Notes: generated by a model not told the origin, from the sequence alone. 41,216 nt of DNA from Oscillospiraceae bacterium (GCA_015068325.1 SVKQ01000014.1:1-41216); one strand, 5' to 3'. Numbered from the stretch's first letter, positions 8,322 to 16,476 are shown. Numbers and translations are program-made.

Positions 8322-9740
8322 ATGAGCTTTGACCGATACGAATCCCCTTTTTCGTCCCGCTACGCTTCAGAGGAGATGCTGCGTCTGTTCTCCCAGCGGG
8401 AGCGGATCGAGACATGGCGGCGGCTGTGGGTGGCGTTGGCCCGGGCAGAGCACCAGCTGGGCCTGCCTGTCACCCGGGAGCAGGTGGAGGAGCTGGCCGC
8501 CCATGTGAGCGACATCGACTTTGACCTGGCCGCCCGGCGGGAGCGGGAGGTCCGCCACGACGTGATGGCCCACGTGTACGCCTACGGCGCCGCGGCGCCG
8601 GGTGCGGCGGGCATCATCCATCTGGGCGCCACCAGCTGCTACGTCACCGATAACGCCGACCTGATCCTCTACCGCAGAGCGCTGCGCCATCTGCGTGGGG
8701 AGCTGCTGGGCGTGATGGCCCGGCTGGCCGACTTTGCCGACCGCTACAAGGCCACTCCCACCCTGGGCTACACCCACTATCAGCCGGCCCAGCCGGTCAC
8801 GGTGGGCAAGCGGGCCGCCCTGTGGCTGCAGGACTTCCTCACCGACCTGGAGGAGCTGGACCACCTGACGGCCCACATGAAGTTCCTGGGCTGCCGGGGC
8901 ACCACCGGCACCGAGGCCAGCTTTCTGGAGCTCTTCGGCGGTGACGGCGGGAAGATCGACGAAATGAACCGGATGATCTCCGCCGAGTTCGGCTTCGACG
9001 AGTGCTTCGACGTCTGCGGCCAGACCTATCCCCGCAAGCTGGACAGCCGCATCCTGAACTGCCTGTCCTCCATCGCCCAGAGCTGCTACCGTATGGCCGG
9101 CGACATCCGCCTGCTGCAGCACGACCGCCAGGTGGAGGAGCCCTTTGAGGACAAGCAGATCGGTTCCAGTGCCATGGCCTACAAGCGCAACCCCATGCGC
9201 TGCGAGCGGGTGTGTTCCCTGGCCCGCTACCTGATGGCGGATGCCCAGAACGCCGCCATGACTGCCTCCGCCCAGTGGCTGGAGCGGACACTGGACGACT
9301 CGGCCAACCGCCGCGTCTCCCTGCCGGAGGGATTCCTCTGTGCCGACGCGATTTTGCGGCTGGTGTCCAACATTGCCGGCGGTCTGCGGGTCAACGAGAA
9401 GATCGTGGACCGGGCCTGCCGGGAGTATCTGCCTTTCATCGCCACAGAGAATCTGCTGATGGAGGCGGTGAAGCGGGGCGGCGACCGCCAGCAGCTCCAC
9501 GAGGTGATCCGCCGCTGTTCCATGGCGGCCACCGAGAACATGAAAAACGGCTTGCCATGCGATCTGCTGGAGCGGTTGGCCCAAGAGCCGGCCTTTGCCC
9601 TGACGGAGGAGGAACTGCGCGCAGTGCTGGACCCGGCCCTGTATATCGGCCGGTGCCCGGAGCAGGTGGACGCTTTTTTGACGAAGCTGCAGCCGCTGCT
9701 GGCCCAGGCCCCCAAGGGGGAGGATACCATCCGACTGTAA
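8322..9740 (+). CDS. purB: Adenylosuccinate lyase
   Basis: The 472-residue fumarase/aspartase-superfamily enzyme splits adenylosuccinate to AMP and fumarate, and SAICAR to AICAR. Seen: TSCYVTDNADL (105-115), the general acid region GYTHYQPAQP (His152), and the superfamily signature loop GSSAMAYKRNP (281-291) that carries the catalytic Ser. Length and motifs resemble the longer, human-like ADSL branch. The ATG at 8322 is chosen because GGAGG (8309-8313) is 8 nt away; an ATG at 8316 would be only 2 nt away. It is the last gene of the purAB unit and ends just before a long bidirectional terminator. Confidence 0.95.
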   Translation: MSFDRYESPFSSRYASEEMLRLFSQRERIETWRRLWVALARAEHQLGLPVTREQVEELAAHVSDIDFDLAARREREVRHDVMAHVYAYGAAAPGAAGIIHLGATSCYVTDNADLILYRRALRHLRGELLGVMARLADFADRYKATPTLGYTHYQPAQPVTVGKRAALWLQDFLTDLEELDHLTAHMKFLGCRGTTGTEASFLELFGGDGGKIDEMNRMISAEFGFDECFDVCGQTYPRKLDSRILNCLSSIAQSCYRMAGDIRLLQHDRQVEEPFEDKQIGSSAMAYKRNPMRCERVCSLARYLMADAQNAAMTASAQWLERTLDDSANRRVSLPEGFLCADAILRLVSNIAGGLRVNEKIVDRACREYLPFIATENLLMEAVKRGGDRQQLHEVIRRCSMAATENMKNGLPCDLLERLAQEPAFALTEEELRAVLDPALYIGRCPEQVDAFLTKLQPLLAQAPKGEDTIRL

Positions 9741-9742
9741 AA

Positions 9743-9787
9743 AGAGCAAAAAAACACCCGGGATATGTCCCGGGTGTTTTTTGCTCT
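9743..9787. terminator. Long bidirectional terminator between purB and the serpin gene
   Basis: A near-perfect stem of about 20 bp (AGAGC...ACACCCGGGA, TATG loop) has A/T runs on both sides, so it can stop the converging purB and serpin transcripts. Its core ACACCCGGG matches the terminator at 6847. Confidence 0.92.
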
Positions 9788-9788
9788 G

Positions 9789-11342
9789 TCAGGGTTGGTT
9801 TACCACGCCGGTGAACAGCAGCGCGTTCTCCTCGCCGGTGACGGCGAACAGGAAGGGCCGGTCCAGTGTGAAGTCGACCTCGTCGCTGAGATCAATGCCG
9901 TTGGCCTCCACGGATACCACGGTAAAGGCCGCAGCCTCCACACCCTCCTCGTCCACTTTGACCCGGGCGGCGTGCTGGATCCGGCTGATATAAAGCTCAT
10001 CCACCTCCGTGGTCAGAGGGGTGAAGTCGGATACATCGGAGTCGAACGCGTCGATGACGCCCAGGACCTTCATCCCTTCGGCCAGCTCCATGTCGGAGTC
10101 CACGTCAAACTTGGGCATGTTCAGATGAACGATGTAGTGGTCCTGGTCGGCCCAGCTGTTCTTGTCGGCCAGCAGGAACGAAACCGCCTGTCCGCCGGCG
10201 AGCAGCTTGTCCGGGGAGGACCCCTCATCCGGCAGCAGGAACCACATGGCGCCGCCGCTGCTCAGATGCTTGCACACGGCGGTGAAGCCGTCGCCCCGGT
10301 AGAGCTGGCCGTCCTCGGCCACGCCGTGCATAAAGTCGCAGGTCACGTCGCCCTCCGGCCCGTGGAACACGTCGGGGGCGGTGGCGGCCTCGTAGAACTC
10401 ATCGGTCCAGCCGGCCTTCAGGTAGAGGGTAGAGGCCAGCGCCAGGATGGTATCCGGCGTCGGCTCCACGTTTTGAGCCTGCTCCTGCAGCAGCCCGCCG
10501 GTCTGGGCGTTGAGCCAGTCCCGCAGCGCCTGGGTGTACTCCGCGGAGCCCATTTTGCCTCGGTAGGCGGAGGCGAAGTAGTGCTCCGCCAGGGCCTGCA
10601 TGGTTTCAGGCACATAGCCGACGCTCTCAGACAGCCACAGGGAGTTGGCCAGCAGCAGCTTGGTGGCACCGTCGTCCTGATAGTTGGCGTCCCAGACGGC
10701 GGCGGCCCGGGCGCGCAGCGTCTCGATGCTGTCGGCGCCCAGCAGGTCCAGAATCTGCTGGCGGCTCTGGCCGTCGGTGACCTCGGCCACCATGGCCATG
10801 GCCAGGTAGACGTTCACCGGGGAGTAGACACGGTTTTCCGTGCCAGCGCCGGAGAGAAACTGCCGCACACTGTCGGCACAGAAGCTGTCCAGCGTGCCGG
10901 CGTAGCCGGCGGCCTGCTGGCGGCGGGCCTCATCGGCCTCGTACCACGTGTTGTAGTCGGCGGACCAGGTGTCGTAGTCCCATTCGCCGTTGGCGTTGAC
11001 ATAGTTCTCCTCCAAGGGGAAAGTGACCCGCTCCGGATAGACGGCCTCCGCCACCGAAAAGGCGGAGAGGTTGCTGGTGGGCAGGGAGTTGGGATCGCCC
11101 CGGTTGTCGTCGGGGGTGGGGACGTTTTCGTTCACCGGCCGGTCCGTGTTGTCTGCGGGGCTGCCGTGGGGCTGCGACAGGGCAAACGCCCCCGCCGCCA
11201 CCAGACACAGGCACGCCGCCATCACGCACCATTTGACCCATGGGCGCCGCCGGGGCGCGGCTTTGGCCTGGGCTGCCTCCACCAATTCGTCGTCGATATG
11301 GGTGATGCCGTGATACAGTTTTTCGCTGCTTTTTTCATTCAT
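9789..11342 (-). CDS. Membrane-anchored serpin with an anti-sigma-like N-terminus
   Basis: The 517-residue protein has a short cytoplasmic N-terminus (LYHGITHIDDELVEAA), a basic stretch, one transmembrane helix (about residues 35-56) and an extracellular serpin domain. Serpin marks seen: YSPVNVYLAMAMV, TLYLKAGWTDEF, the hinge EEGVEAAAFT of the reactive-centre loop, and C-terminal DRPFLFAVT...LFTGVV. The small-residue hinge is of the inhibitory kind, which suggests trapping of a serine or cysteine protease outside the cell. Its start overlaps the stop of the ECF sigma gene (ATGA), the position normally held by an anti-sigma factor. The N-terminus resembles the sigma-binding tails of clostridial ECF anti-sigma factors, so it may be both anti-sigma and protease sensor. 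That dual role is inference. Confidence 0.88.
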   Translation of the reverse strand: MNEKSSEKLYHGITHIDDELVEAAQAKAAPRRRPWVKWCVMAACLCLVAAGAFALSQPHGSPADNTDRPVNENVPTPDDNRGDPNSLPTSNLSAFSVAEAVYPERVTFPLEENYVNANGEWDYDTWSADYNTWYEADEARRQQAAGYAGTLDSFCADSVRQFLSGAGTENRVYSPVNVYLAMAMVAEVTDGQSRQQILDLLGADSIETLRARAAAVWDANYQDDGATKLLLANSLWLSESVGYVPETMQALAEHYFASAYRGKMGSAEYTQALRDWLNAQTGGLLQEQAQNVEPTPDTILALASTLYLKAGWTDEFYEAATAPDVFHGPEGDVTCDFMHGVAEDGQLYRGDGFTAVCKHLSSGGAMWFLLPDEGSSPDKLLAGGQAVSFLLADKNSWADQDHYIVHLNMPKFDVDSDMELAEGMKVLGVIDAFDSDVSDFTPLTTEVDELYISRIQHAARVKVDEEGVEAAAFTVVSVEANGIDLSDEVDFTLDRPFLFAVTGEENALLFTGVVNQP

Positions 11343-11896
11343 AGAAATACACCATTCCTTTCCAGTTCCGCCTTCAGTGCCAGGCGCAGGCGATAGGTGC
11401 GCTGGGCCAGCCGCGCCGGTGTGTCGTGCCAGAGGCGGGCCAGCTCACGGAGCGCTTCGCCGTTCCAGTAGCGGCGGACGAACAGCGTCCGGTCGTCGGC
11501 GGGCAGAGTGCGCAGCCATGCGCTGATGATCCCGCCCAGCTCCTCCGCCTCCAGCTGGCGCTCAATGGTCTGGGGGGAGGGGATGCACGCCTCCAGTTCG
11601 TCCAGCAGCAGCTCCATGCCGACATAGCGCTTTTTGGCGTGGTTTTTGTTCCACAGGTTGATGGCGGCGTTCCGCACGATTCGGCCCAGCCAGGGCCGCA
11701 GCAGTCGGGGCCGCTGGGGCGGCATGGCGTTCCACGCGCTGTGCCACGTGTCGTTGACGCACTCCTCGGCATCCTCCCGCACACCCAGCACGTTCATAGC
11801 TACCGTGTGGCAGAAGGGACCGTACTTGCGTGACGTCTCGTCGATGGCGCGCTCATCCCGCTGCCAGTACAGCTCGATGATCTGGAAATCCTCCAT
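11339..11896 (-). CDS. ECF-type RNA polymerase sigma factor
   Basis: The 185-residue protein has sigma-70 region 2 (residues 1-95, with AEECVNDTWHSAWNAMPP and PWLGRIVRNAAINL) and region 4 (about 120-180, with LPADDRTLFVRRYWNGEALRE...), linked as in ECF sigma factors. It would direct RNA polymerase to a small regulon in response to an envelope signal. The second of two in-frame ATGs (bases 11894-11896) is used because AGGAGG is 6 nt upstream of it; the first ATG abuts that site. The gene is translationally coupled to the serpin gene by an ATGA overlap. Neither canonical ECF promoter elements nor a clear sigma-A promoter were recognised upstream, but a 10-bp inverted repeat lies at 11966-11997. 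Confidence 0.9.
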   Translation of the reverse strand: MEDFQIIELYWQRDERAIDETSRKYGPFCHTVAMNVLGVREDAEECVNDTWHSAWNAMPPQRPRLLRPWLGRIVRNAAINLWNKNHAKKRYVGMELLLDELEACIPSPQTIERQLEAEELGGIISAWLRTLPADDRTLFVRRYWNGEALRELARLWHDTPARLAQRTYRLRLALKAELERNGVFL

Positions 11897-11920
11897 GTAC
11901 ATCCTCCTCTCCCGTGTGTT

Positions 11921-11933
11921 TGAAGGGCCTTCA
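11921..11933. repeat. Palindrome in the ECF sigma leader
   Basis: TGAAGG-G-CCTTCA, a 6-bp dyad with one central base, lies 25 bp upstream of the sigma start codon. It may be an operator half of unknown function. Confidence 0.35.
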
Positions 11934-11965
11934 CTCTCTATAGACAGCTTTTTGCGGCTTGTATT

Positions 11966-11997
11966 GACCTATAAAAGATCTTTTTTCTTTATAGGTC
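11966..11997. promoter_or_regulatory. Perfect 10-bp inverted repeat between pyrR and the ECF sigma gene
   Basis: GACCTATAAA and TTTATAGGTC are exact reverse complements separated by 12 bp. No T-run follows the stem on the minus strand, so it does not look like the pyrR terminator, which lies at 12020-12047. Its place upstream of the sigma-serpin operon suggests an operator. Confidence 0.45.
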
Positions 11998-12019
11998 GTT
12001 ATAGCACATTTCCCTGTAC

Positions 12020-12047
12020 AAAAAAGAGGCGCCGGGTGGGCACCTCT
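12020..12047 (-). terminator. Rho-independent terminator after pyrR
   Basis: On the minus strand AGAGGTGCC pairs with GGCGCCTCT (one G-U) and is followed by six Ts, 18 bp past the pyrR stop. Confidence 0.85.
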
Positions 12048-12064
12048 CGTGTTTTGTCTGCCCG

Positions 12065-12595
12065 TCAGGGGCTCAGCAGCTGCACGCCGGTCCGGCCGTC
12101 CACCTCCTCCAGCAGGACGGAGATGATCTCGTCCCGGGCGGTGGGCACATTCTTGCCCACATAATCCGGGCGGATGGGCAGTTCCCGGTGACCGCGGTCC
12201 ACCAGCACCGCCAGTTGGATGGCCCGGGGCCGACCGTGTGCCAGGATGGCGTCGATGGCGGCCCGGGCGGTGCGGCCAGTGCAAATCACGTCGTCCACGA
12301 TGACGGCGGTGCGGCGCTCCAGCGCGCAGGGGATGCAGCTCTCCACGGCTTCGGGGCGCGGTGCGGTCAGATCGTCCCGGTAGCGGGTGATGTCGATGCG
12401 GCCCACCGGCACCTCTGTACCCTCGAAGCGGAGGAGGTTCTCCGCCAGCATCCGCGCCAGCGGGATGCCCCGTCGGTGTACGCCGATGAGGCACAGATCC
12501 TCCACGCCCCGGTTTTTCTCGATGATCTCGTGGGTCATGCGCGCCAGGCAGCGGCGCAGCTGCGCCTCGTCCATGATCTGGGCCTTGACGGTCAT
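12065..12595 (-). CDS. pyrR: PyrR, pyrimidine operon regulator / uracil phosphoribosyltransferase
   Basis: The 176-residue protein is a type I phosphoribosyltransferase. Seen: the PRPP-binding loop [16 protein letters not shown], the [12 protein letters not shown] motif and the C-terminal [18 protein letters not shown] typical of PyrR. Known for the family: UMP-dependent binding to pyr mRNA antiterminators, plus weak uracil phosphoribosyltransferase activity. No pyr biosynthetic gene lies next to it, so here it acts in trans. A GGGAGGGG site precedes the ATG. It is divergent from the ilvD-type gene and has its own promoter and terminator. Confidence 0.93.
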   Translation of the reverse strand: MTVKAQIMDEAQLRRCLARMTHEIIEKNRGVEDLCLIGVHRRGIPLARMLAENLLRFEGTEVPVGRIDITRYRDDLTAPRPEAVESCIPCALERRTAVIVDDVICTGRTARAAIDAILAHGRPRAIQLAVLVDRGHRELPIRPDYVGKNVPTARDEIISVLLEEVDGRTGVQLLSP

Positions 12596-12637
12596 GAAAA
12601 CACCCCTCCCGCGGTCCTCGCCGCTGAACCTACAGTT

Positions 12638-12666
12638 ACCATATCACGTCCTGCGCCGTTTGTAAA
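12638..12666 (-). promoter_or_regulatory. Predicted sigma-A promoter of pyrR
   Basis: On the minus strand, TTTACA (12661-12666) and TATGGT (12638-12643) are 17 bp apart, 43 bp upstream of the start codon. Confidence 0.6.
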
Positions 12667-12681
12667 GCACAGCCAAACCGT

Positions 12682-12710
12682 TTGACAAGCGGCGCAATTG
12701 CCCTTATCAT
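12682..12710 (+). promoter_or_regulatory. Predicted sigma-A promoter of the ilvD-type gene
   Basis: A perfect TTGACA (12682-12687) and TATCAT (12705-12710) are 17 bp apart. It lies back to back with the pyrR promoter, their -35 elements only 15 bp apart. The short leader carries a small GGCGG/CCGCC hairpin just before the ribosome site. Confidence 0.75.
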
Positions 12711-12772
12711 GGAGACGGAAGTACAAATCGACCAAAAAGCGGCGGAACTCCGCCGGACAAGGAGGAAATACC

Positions 12773-14455
12773 ATGGAGCGCAGCAAAAAGATCCTCACGG
12801 GACTGGGCAACCAGTACTACCGAGCTACATTGAAGTCGATGGGCTTTTCCACGGAGGACATGAAGGTACCGGTCATCGGCATCGCCAACGCCTGGAGCGA
12901 ATGCGTTCCCGGCCACTACAACCTGCGCCAGGTGGCCCAGCGAGTGCGGGACGGTGTCTACCGCGCCGGCGGCACGCCTATTGAATTCGGCGTACTGGGC
13001 GGCTGCGACGGCATGGCCAACGGCCATGCGGGCATGCACTATATTCTGCCCTCCCGGGAGCTGGTGGCCAACTCCGTGGAGACCATGGCGGAGATCAATC
13101 AGTTCGACGGCCTTGTGCTGCTGGGCTCCTGTGACAAGATCGTGCCCGGCATGCTGATGGCGGCGGCGCGGCTGGACATCCCCTGCATCCTGCTGCCGGG
13201 CGGACCCATGGAGGGGGGCGTGGTCTTCGACGGGCGACAGTCCGACCAGACCACTGCGTCAGAGGCCTACGGCATGCTGTCTGCCGGGCGTATCACGGAG
13301 GCGGAGTACACTGCCCTGGAGAACACGGCCTGTCCCGGCTGCGGTTCCTGCTCCTATCTGGGCACAGCCAACACCATGTGCTGCCTGTCTGAGGCGCTGG
13401 GCATGACGCCGCCGGACGGCGGCACCGCGCCAGCCACCTCGGCCGAGCGCATGCGCAAGGCAGAGGAGACTGGCATCCTCATCATGGAGCTGGTGCAGCG
13501 GGGCATCACTGCCCGGCAGATCATTACGGAGAGTGCCGTGCGCAACGCCATCCGGGCCTGCCTGGCCATGAGCGGCTCCACCAATGCCGTCATGCACCTG
13601 ACGGCCATCGCCCGGGAGGCGGAGCTGGACATCAACGTGCTGCAGGAGTTCGACGACCTGTCCCGCTGCACGCCGCAGCTGGCCCGGATGAACCCGGCCT
13701 GCAGTTACAACATTGCAGATTTCTACCGGGACGGCGGTGTGCCGCGGCTGCTGGAAAACCTGGGCGAGCTGCTGGAACGGGACGCTATGACTGTTACCGG
13801 GCAGACAGTGGCTGAGAACATCGCCGCGCACCGGTACAGCTATCCGGCCACGGGGCTGGTGAACCACACCCGGGACGATCCCTTCGGCTACTCCGGCGGC
13901 ATCGCGGTGCTGCGGGGCAATCTGGCCCCCGACACGGGCATCACCAAGCCGGGTGCCTTTGACAAGAGCCTGCACCACTTTGAGGGCACGGCCATCTGCT
14001 TCGACTCCGAGGAGGCGGCCGAGGAGGCCATTCTGGCCGGCCGGGTCCGGGAGGGCCATGTGGTGGTGATCCGCTATGAGGGCCCCAAGGGCGGGCCCGG
14101 CATGCGGGAGATGTACAAGGCCATGAAGTATCTGTACGGGCGGGGCCTGAGCAAGTCCACGGCCCTCATCACCGACGGCCGCTTTTCCGGCACCAACAAC
14201 GGCTGCTTCGTGGGCCACATCTCACCGGAGGCCTCCGAGGGCGGCCCCATCGCCATCGTCCGGGACGGCGACCGCATCGTCATCGATGTGGAGCAGCGGC
14301 GGTTGGATCTGTTGGTGCCCCAGGAGGAGATCGACGCCCGCCTGGCAGTCTGGAAAGCGCCGGTACCCAAGTTCACCAAGGGCTGGCTGGGCCTGTACTG
14401 CAAGGTAGCGGCCTCCGGTGCCGAGGGCGCTGTGATGAAGTTCGAAGAGCTGTAA
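12773..14455 (+). CDS. ilvD: Dihydroxy-acid dehydratase family protein (IlvD/Edd)
   Basis: The 560-residue protein is an Fe-S dehydratase of the IlvD/Edd family. Seen: GSCDKIVPGM with one cluster Cys, CPGCGSCSYLGTANTM with further cluster cysteines, SGSTNAVMHL, and the C-terminal LITDGRFSG...VGHISPEA. The classical role is dehydration of 2,3-dihydroxy-isovalerate to 2-ketoisovalerate in valine, leucine and isoleucine synthesis. No other ilv gene is adjacent. Instead a beta-hydroxyacid dehydrogenase follows after 22 bp, and the motif GRFSGTNNGCF differs from the usual GRFSGGTRG form. A sugar-acid dehydratase role is therefore possible. GGAGG at 12761-12765 sets the ATG start; in-frame codons upstream lie inside the leader. 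Confidence 0.85.
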   Translation: MERSKKILTGLGNQYYRATLKSMGFSTEDMKVPVIGIANAWSECVPGHYNLRQVAQRVRDGVYRAGGTPIEFGVLGGCDGMANGHAGMHYILPSRELVANSVETMAEINQFDGLVLLGSCDKIVPGMLMAAARLDIPCILLPGGPMEGGVVFDGRQSDQTTASEAYGMLSAGRITEAEYTALENTACPGCGSCSYLGTANTMCCLSEALGMTPPDGGTAPATSAERMRKAEETGILIMELVQRGITARQIITESAVRNAIRACLAMSGSTNAVMHLTAIAREAELDINVLQEFDDLSRCTPQLARMNPACSYNIADFYRDGGVPRLLENLGELLERDAMTVTGQTVAENIAAHRYSYPATGLVNHTRDDPFGYSGGIAVLRGNLAPDTGITKPGAFDKSLHHFEGTAICFDSEEAAEEAILAGRVREGHVVVIRYEGPKGGPGMREMYKAMKYLYGRGLSKSTALITDGRFSGTNNGCFVGHISPEASEGGPIAIVRDGDRIVIDVEQRRLDLLVPQEEIDARLAVWKAPVPKFTKGWLGLYCKVAASGAEGAVMKFEEL

Positions 14456-14477
14456 GAGAGCAGAGGTGAACAGAAGA

Positions 14478-15356
14478 ATGAAGATCGGTTTTATCGGTAT
14501 GGGCATCATGGGCCGGCCCATGGCTCTAAATCTGCTGCGGGCGGGCCACGACGTGATGGTGTCCAACCGCAGTATAGACAAGTGCGCACCGGCGGTGTCG
14601 GCCGGCGGCAAGACGGGAACCTATGCCGAGGCGGCGGCTTACGGAGAGATCCTTATCACCATGCTGCCCAACTCGCCCCAGGTGCGGGAGGTGGTGCTGG
14701 GCGCCGGCGGCGCGGCTGATGCCATGCGGCCCGGGCAGGTGCTGGTGGACATGAGCTCCATCAACCCGCTGGAGAGCCGCGCCATCGCCGCGGAGCTGGC
14801 AGAGCGGGGCATCGAGATGCTGGACGCCCCCGTTTCCGGCGGCGAGCCCAAGGCGGTGGACGGTACGCTGAGTATCATGGCGGGCGGCAGACCTGAGATC
14901 TTTGAGCGGTGCCGGGAGGTGCTGGGCGCCATGGGCTCATCTGTGGTATACTGCGGCGACATCGGCGCCGGCAACACCACCAAGCTGGCCAACCAGGTGA
15001 TCGTGGCGGCCAACATCGCCGCCGTGGCGGAGGGCTTCATGCTGGCCAGGAAGGCGGGCGTAGATCCCAACGTGGTGTTCAGCGCCATCCGCGGTGGCCT
15101 GGCGGGCAGCACGGTGATGGAGGCCAAGGGCCCCATGATGCTGGCCAACAATGTGCAGCCCGGCTTCAAGATCGACCTGCACATCAAGGATCTGGACAAT
15201 GCGCTGCAGGTGGGTCACGCCACTGGTGCACCGCTGCCCATGACGGCCAACGTGATGGAGCTGCTGCAGAACCTCCGCGCCGGCGGTCTGGGCGGCTGCG
15301 ACCACAGCGCTCTGGCCAAGTACTACGAAAAGCTGGCGGGGACGAATCTGTTCTGA
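14478..15356 (+). CDS. Beta-hydroxyacid dehydrogenase (2-hydroxy-3-oxopropionate reductase / 3-hydroxyisobutyrate dehydrogenase type)
   Basis: The 292-residue protein has the N-terminal Rossmann motif GFIGMGIMGRPMALNLL (residues 4-20), the substrate-binding motif DAPVSGGEPKA (116-126) and the catalytic Lys169 in NTTKLANQ. The family reduces tartronate semialdehyde to glycerate, or oxidises 3-hydroxyisobutyrate and related acids, with NAD(P)H in the cytoplasm. SGGEPKA is the variant common in GarR-type members, but substrate cannot be fixed from sequence. It is co-transcribed with the dehydratase gene, which suggests a shared hydroxy-acid pathway. The ATG at 14478 is chosen over a GTG at 14466 because AGAGGTG (14462-14468) overlaps that GTG. 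A strong terminator follows. Confidence 0.88.
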   Translation: MKIGFIGMGIMGRPMALNLLRAGHDVMVSNRSIDKCAPAVSAGGKTGTYAEAAAYGEILITMLPNSPQVREVVLGAGGAADAMRPGQVLVDMSSINPLESRAIAAELAERGIEMLDAPVSGGEPKAVDGTLSIMAGGRPEIFERCREVLGAMGSSVVYCGDIGAGNTTKLANQVIVAANIAAVAEGFMLARKAGVDPNVVFSAIRGGLAGSTVMEAKGPMMLANNVQPGFKIDLHIKDLDNALQVGHATGAPLPMTANVMELLQNLRAGGLGGCDHSALAKYYEKLAGTNLF

Positions 15357-15368
15357 CGCGGGATAAGA

Positions 15369-15402
15369 AAGGACGGCGGCCGACCGGTCGCCGTCCTTTT
15401 TC
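15369..15402. terminator. Terminator between the hydroxyacid dehydrogenase and SagB-type genes
   Basis: AAGGACGGCG pairs with CGCCGTCCTT around a 10-nt GC loop, followed by Ts on the plus strand. The A-run on the other side may also help stop the converging minus-strand gene. Confidence 0.85.
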
Positions 15403-15417
15403 GTTTACTGTCTGTGT

Positions 15418-16248
15418 TTACAGCCCGGCCTCCCGCACGAAGGCGTAAAAATCCTCCTCAGCATCGCGGTCCTCCTCCCGGACGGTACCCACGGGCATGG
15501 CGTAAAACACCGTCTCCTCCGATTTGTCCAGACCGAACTGCTCGTTGGCGGTGTCGGCGTCCACGGCGGCAATGGCACAGCCGCCAAGGCCGATGGAGGT
15601 GGCGGCCAGGTAGAGATTCTGCACCGCGTGGCCACCGTCCATCAGCAGCGGAGCATGAGCCCAGATGCCGTAGCGCCACTCGGCCCGGTAGAAGACGCAG
15701 CTGTAGTAAAAGACCACGTTGGCCCGGCAGGCCCAGTCCTGCCCGCATAGGGAGCGGGAGATAAAGCCGTGAAGATCTCCGGCCGCGCCCAGAAACTCGA
15801 TCTGGTGGGTCAGGGGCAAATAATGGTAGAGACCGTCCTCCAGACCCTCAACGCTCTGCACAGCCATGTAGCACTCAAAGGCGTGGCGGGCGCCGCCGCT
15901 GGGCACTGTGCGCAGCGTGGCGTAGGCTTTGCCCCGGATGGATTTGACGCCCTGGGTGCACCAGAGCAGATAGGACAACTGCAGCAGGGAGAGAGGCTCC
16001 TGGGTATAGACCCGGCGGCTCCTGCGGCTGTTGACGATGTGGAGAAAATCACTGTCGATATGCAGCCGATCGAAGTCCGTGGGCAGGCGGATGGCCCGGC
16101 CGGTCATAGGAGCCTTGGCCAGCGGCGGCTGGGGCTTCTTGAGGTCCTGGTCGCTGACGTAATCCTCGAACAGGCCGTCCTCGTCGCCGAACTTGGTGAG
16201 GAACGAGCGGCCCAGCAGGATGCGGGAGCGAATGGCGCTGTCATCCAT
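15418..16248 (-). CDS. SagB-type nitroreductase-fold dehydrogenase
   Basis: The 276-residue FMN-dependent nitroreductase-fold protein belongs to the SagB/ThcOx branch. Seen: the N-terminal NSRRSRRVYTQEPLSLLQLS motif, PSGGARHAFECYM (the SagB marker), and MDGGHAVQNLYLAATSIGLG near the C-terminus. In thiazole/oxazole-modified peptide clusters SagB oxidises azolines to azoles, but no cyclodehydratase, precursor peptide or transporter gene is adjacent here, so a stand-alone redox role is more likely. The ATG at 16246-16248 follows GAGGAGG by 8 nt; earlier in-frame codons are not needed. It has its own promoter at 16279-16308. Confidence 0.85.
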   Translation of the reverse strand: MDDSAIRSRILLGRSFLTKFGDEDGLFEDYVSDQDLKKPQPPLAKAPMTGRAIRLPTDFDRLHIDSDFLHIVNSRRSRRVYTQEPLSLLQLSYLLWCTQGVKSIRGKAYATLRTVPSGGARHAFECYMAVQSVEGLEDGLYHYLPLTHQIEFLGAAGDLHGFISRSLCGQDWACRANVVFYYSCVFYRAEWRYGIWAHAPLLMDGGHAVQNLYLAATSIGLGGCAIAAVDADTANEQFGLDKSEETVFYAMPVGTVREEDRDAEEDFYAFVREAGL

Positions 16249-16278
16249 GAGCGAAACCTCCTCTGCGGATTTTTGCCC

Positions 16279-16308
16279 ATCATACCACAACCGGCGCTGC
16301 ATTGACAA
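16279..16308 (-). promoter_or_regulatory. Predicted promoter of the SagB-type gene
   Basis: On the minus strand, TTGTCA (16303-16308) and TATGAT (16279-16284) are 18 bp apart, 31 bp upstream of the start codon. Confidence 0.65.
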
Positions 16309-16372
16309 GAGGGGGCTGTGGCCTTCCGCGGTCTGCCCGGGCGGATGAGAGGAAATATCCTGTAAATCCTGA

Positions 16373-16401
16373 TTGATTTTTCGGACAAAATGTACTATGA
16401 T
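16373..16401 (+). promoter_or_regulatory. Predicted promoter of the CoA-transferase gene
   Basis: TTGATT (16373-16378) and TATGAT (16396-16401) are 17 bp apart, 76 bp upstream of the ATG. Confidence 0.65.
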
Positions 16402-16476
16402 ACTCTACGTGATTGTTAAAAAATAGGCGATCCGGCCGGCGGAAAGAGAAGGGGTCGGACTCAAAAGGAGAACTAC

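Noticed and set aside
9765-11396. Plus-strand open frame opposite the serpin gene
   Set aside because: Antisense shadow; the minus-strand serpin has clear domain motifs, a ribosome site and coupling to the sigma gene.
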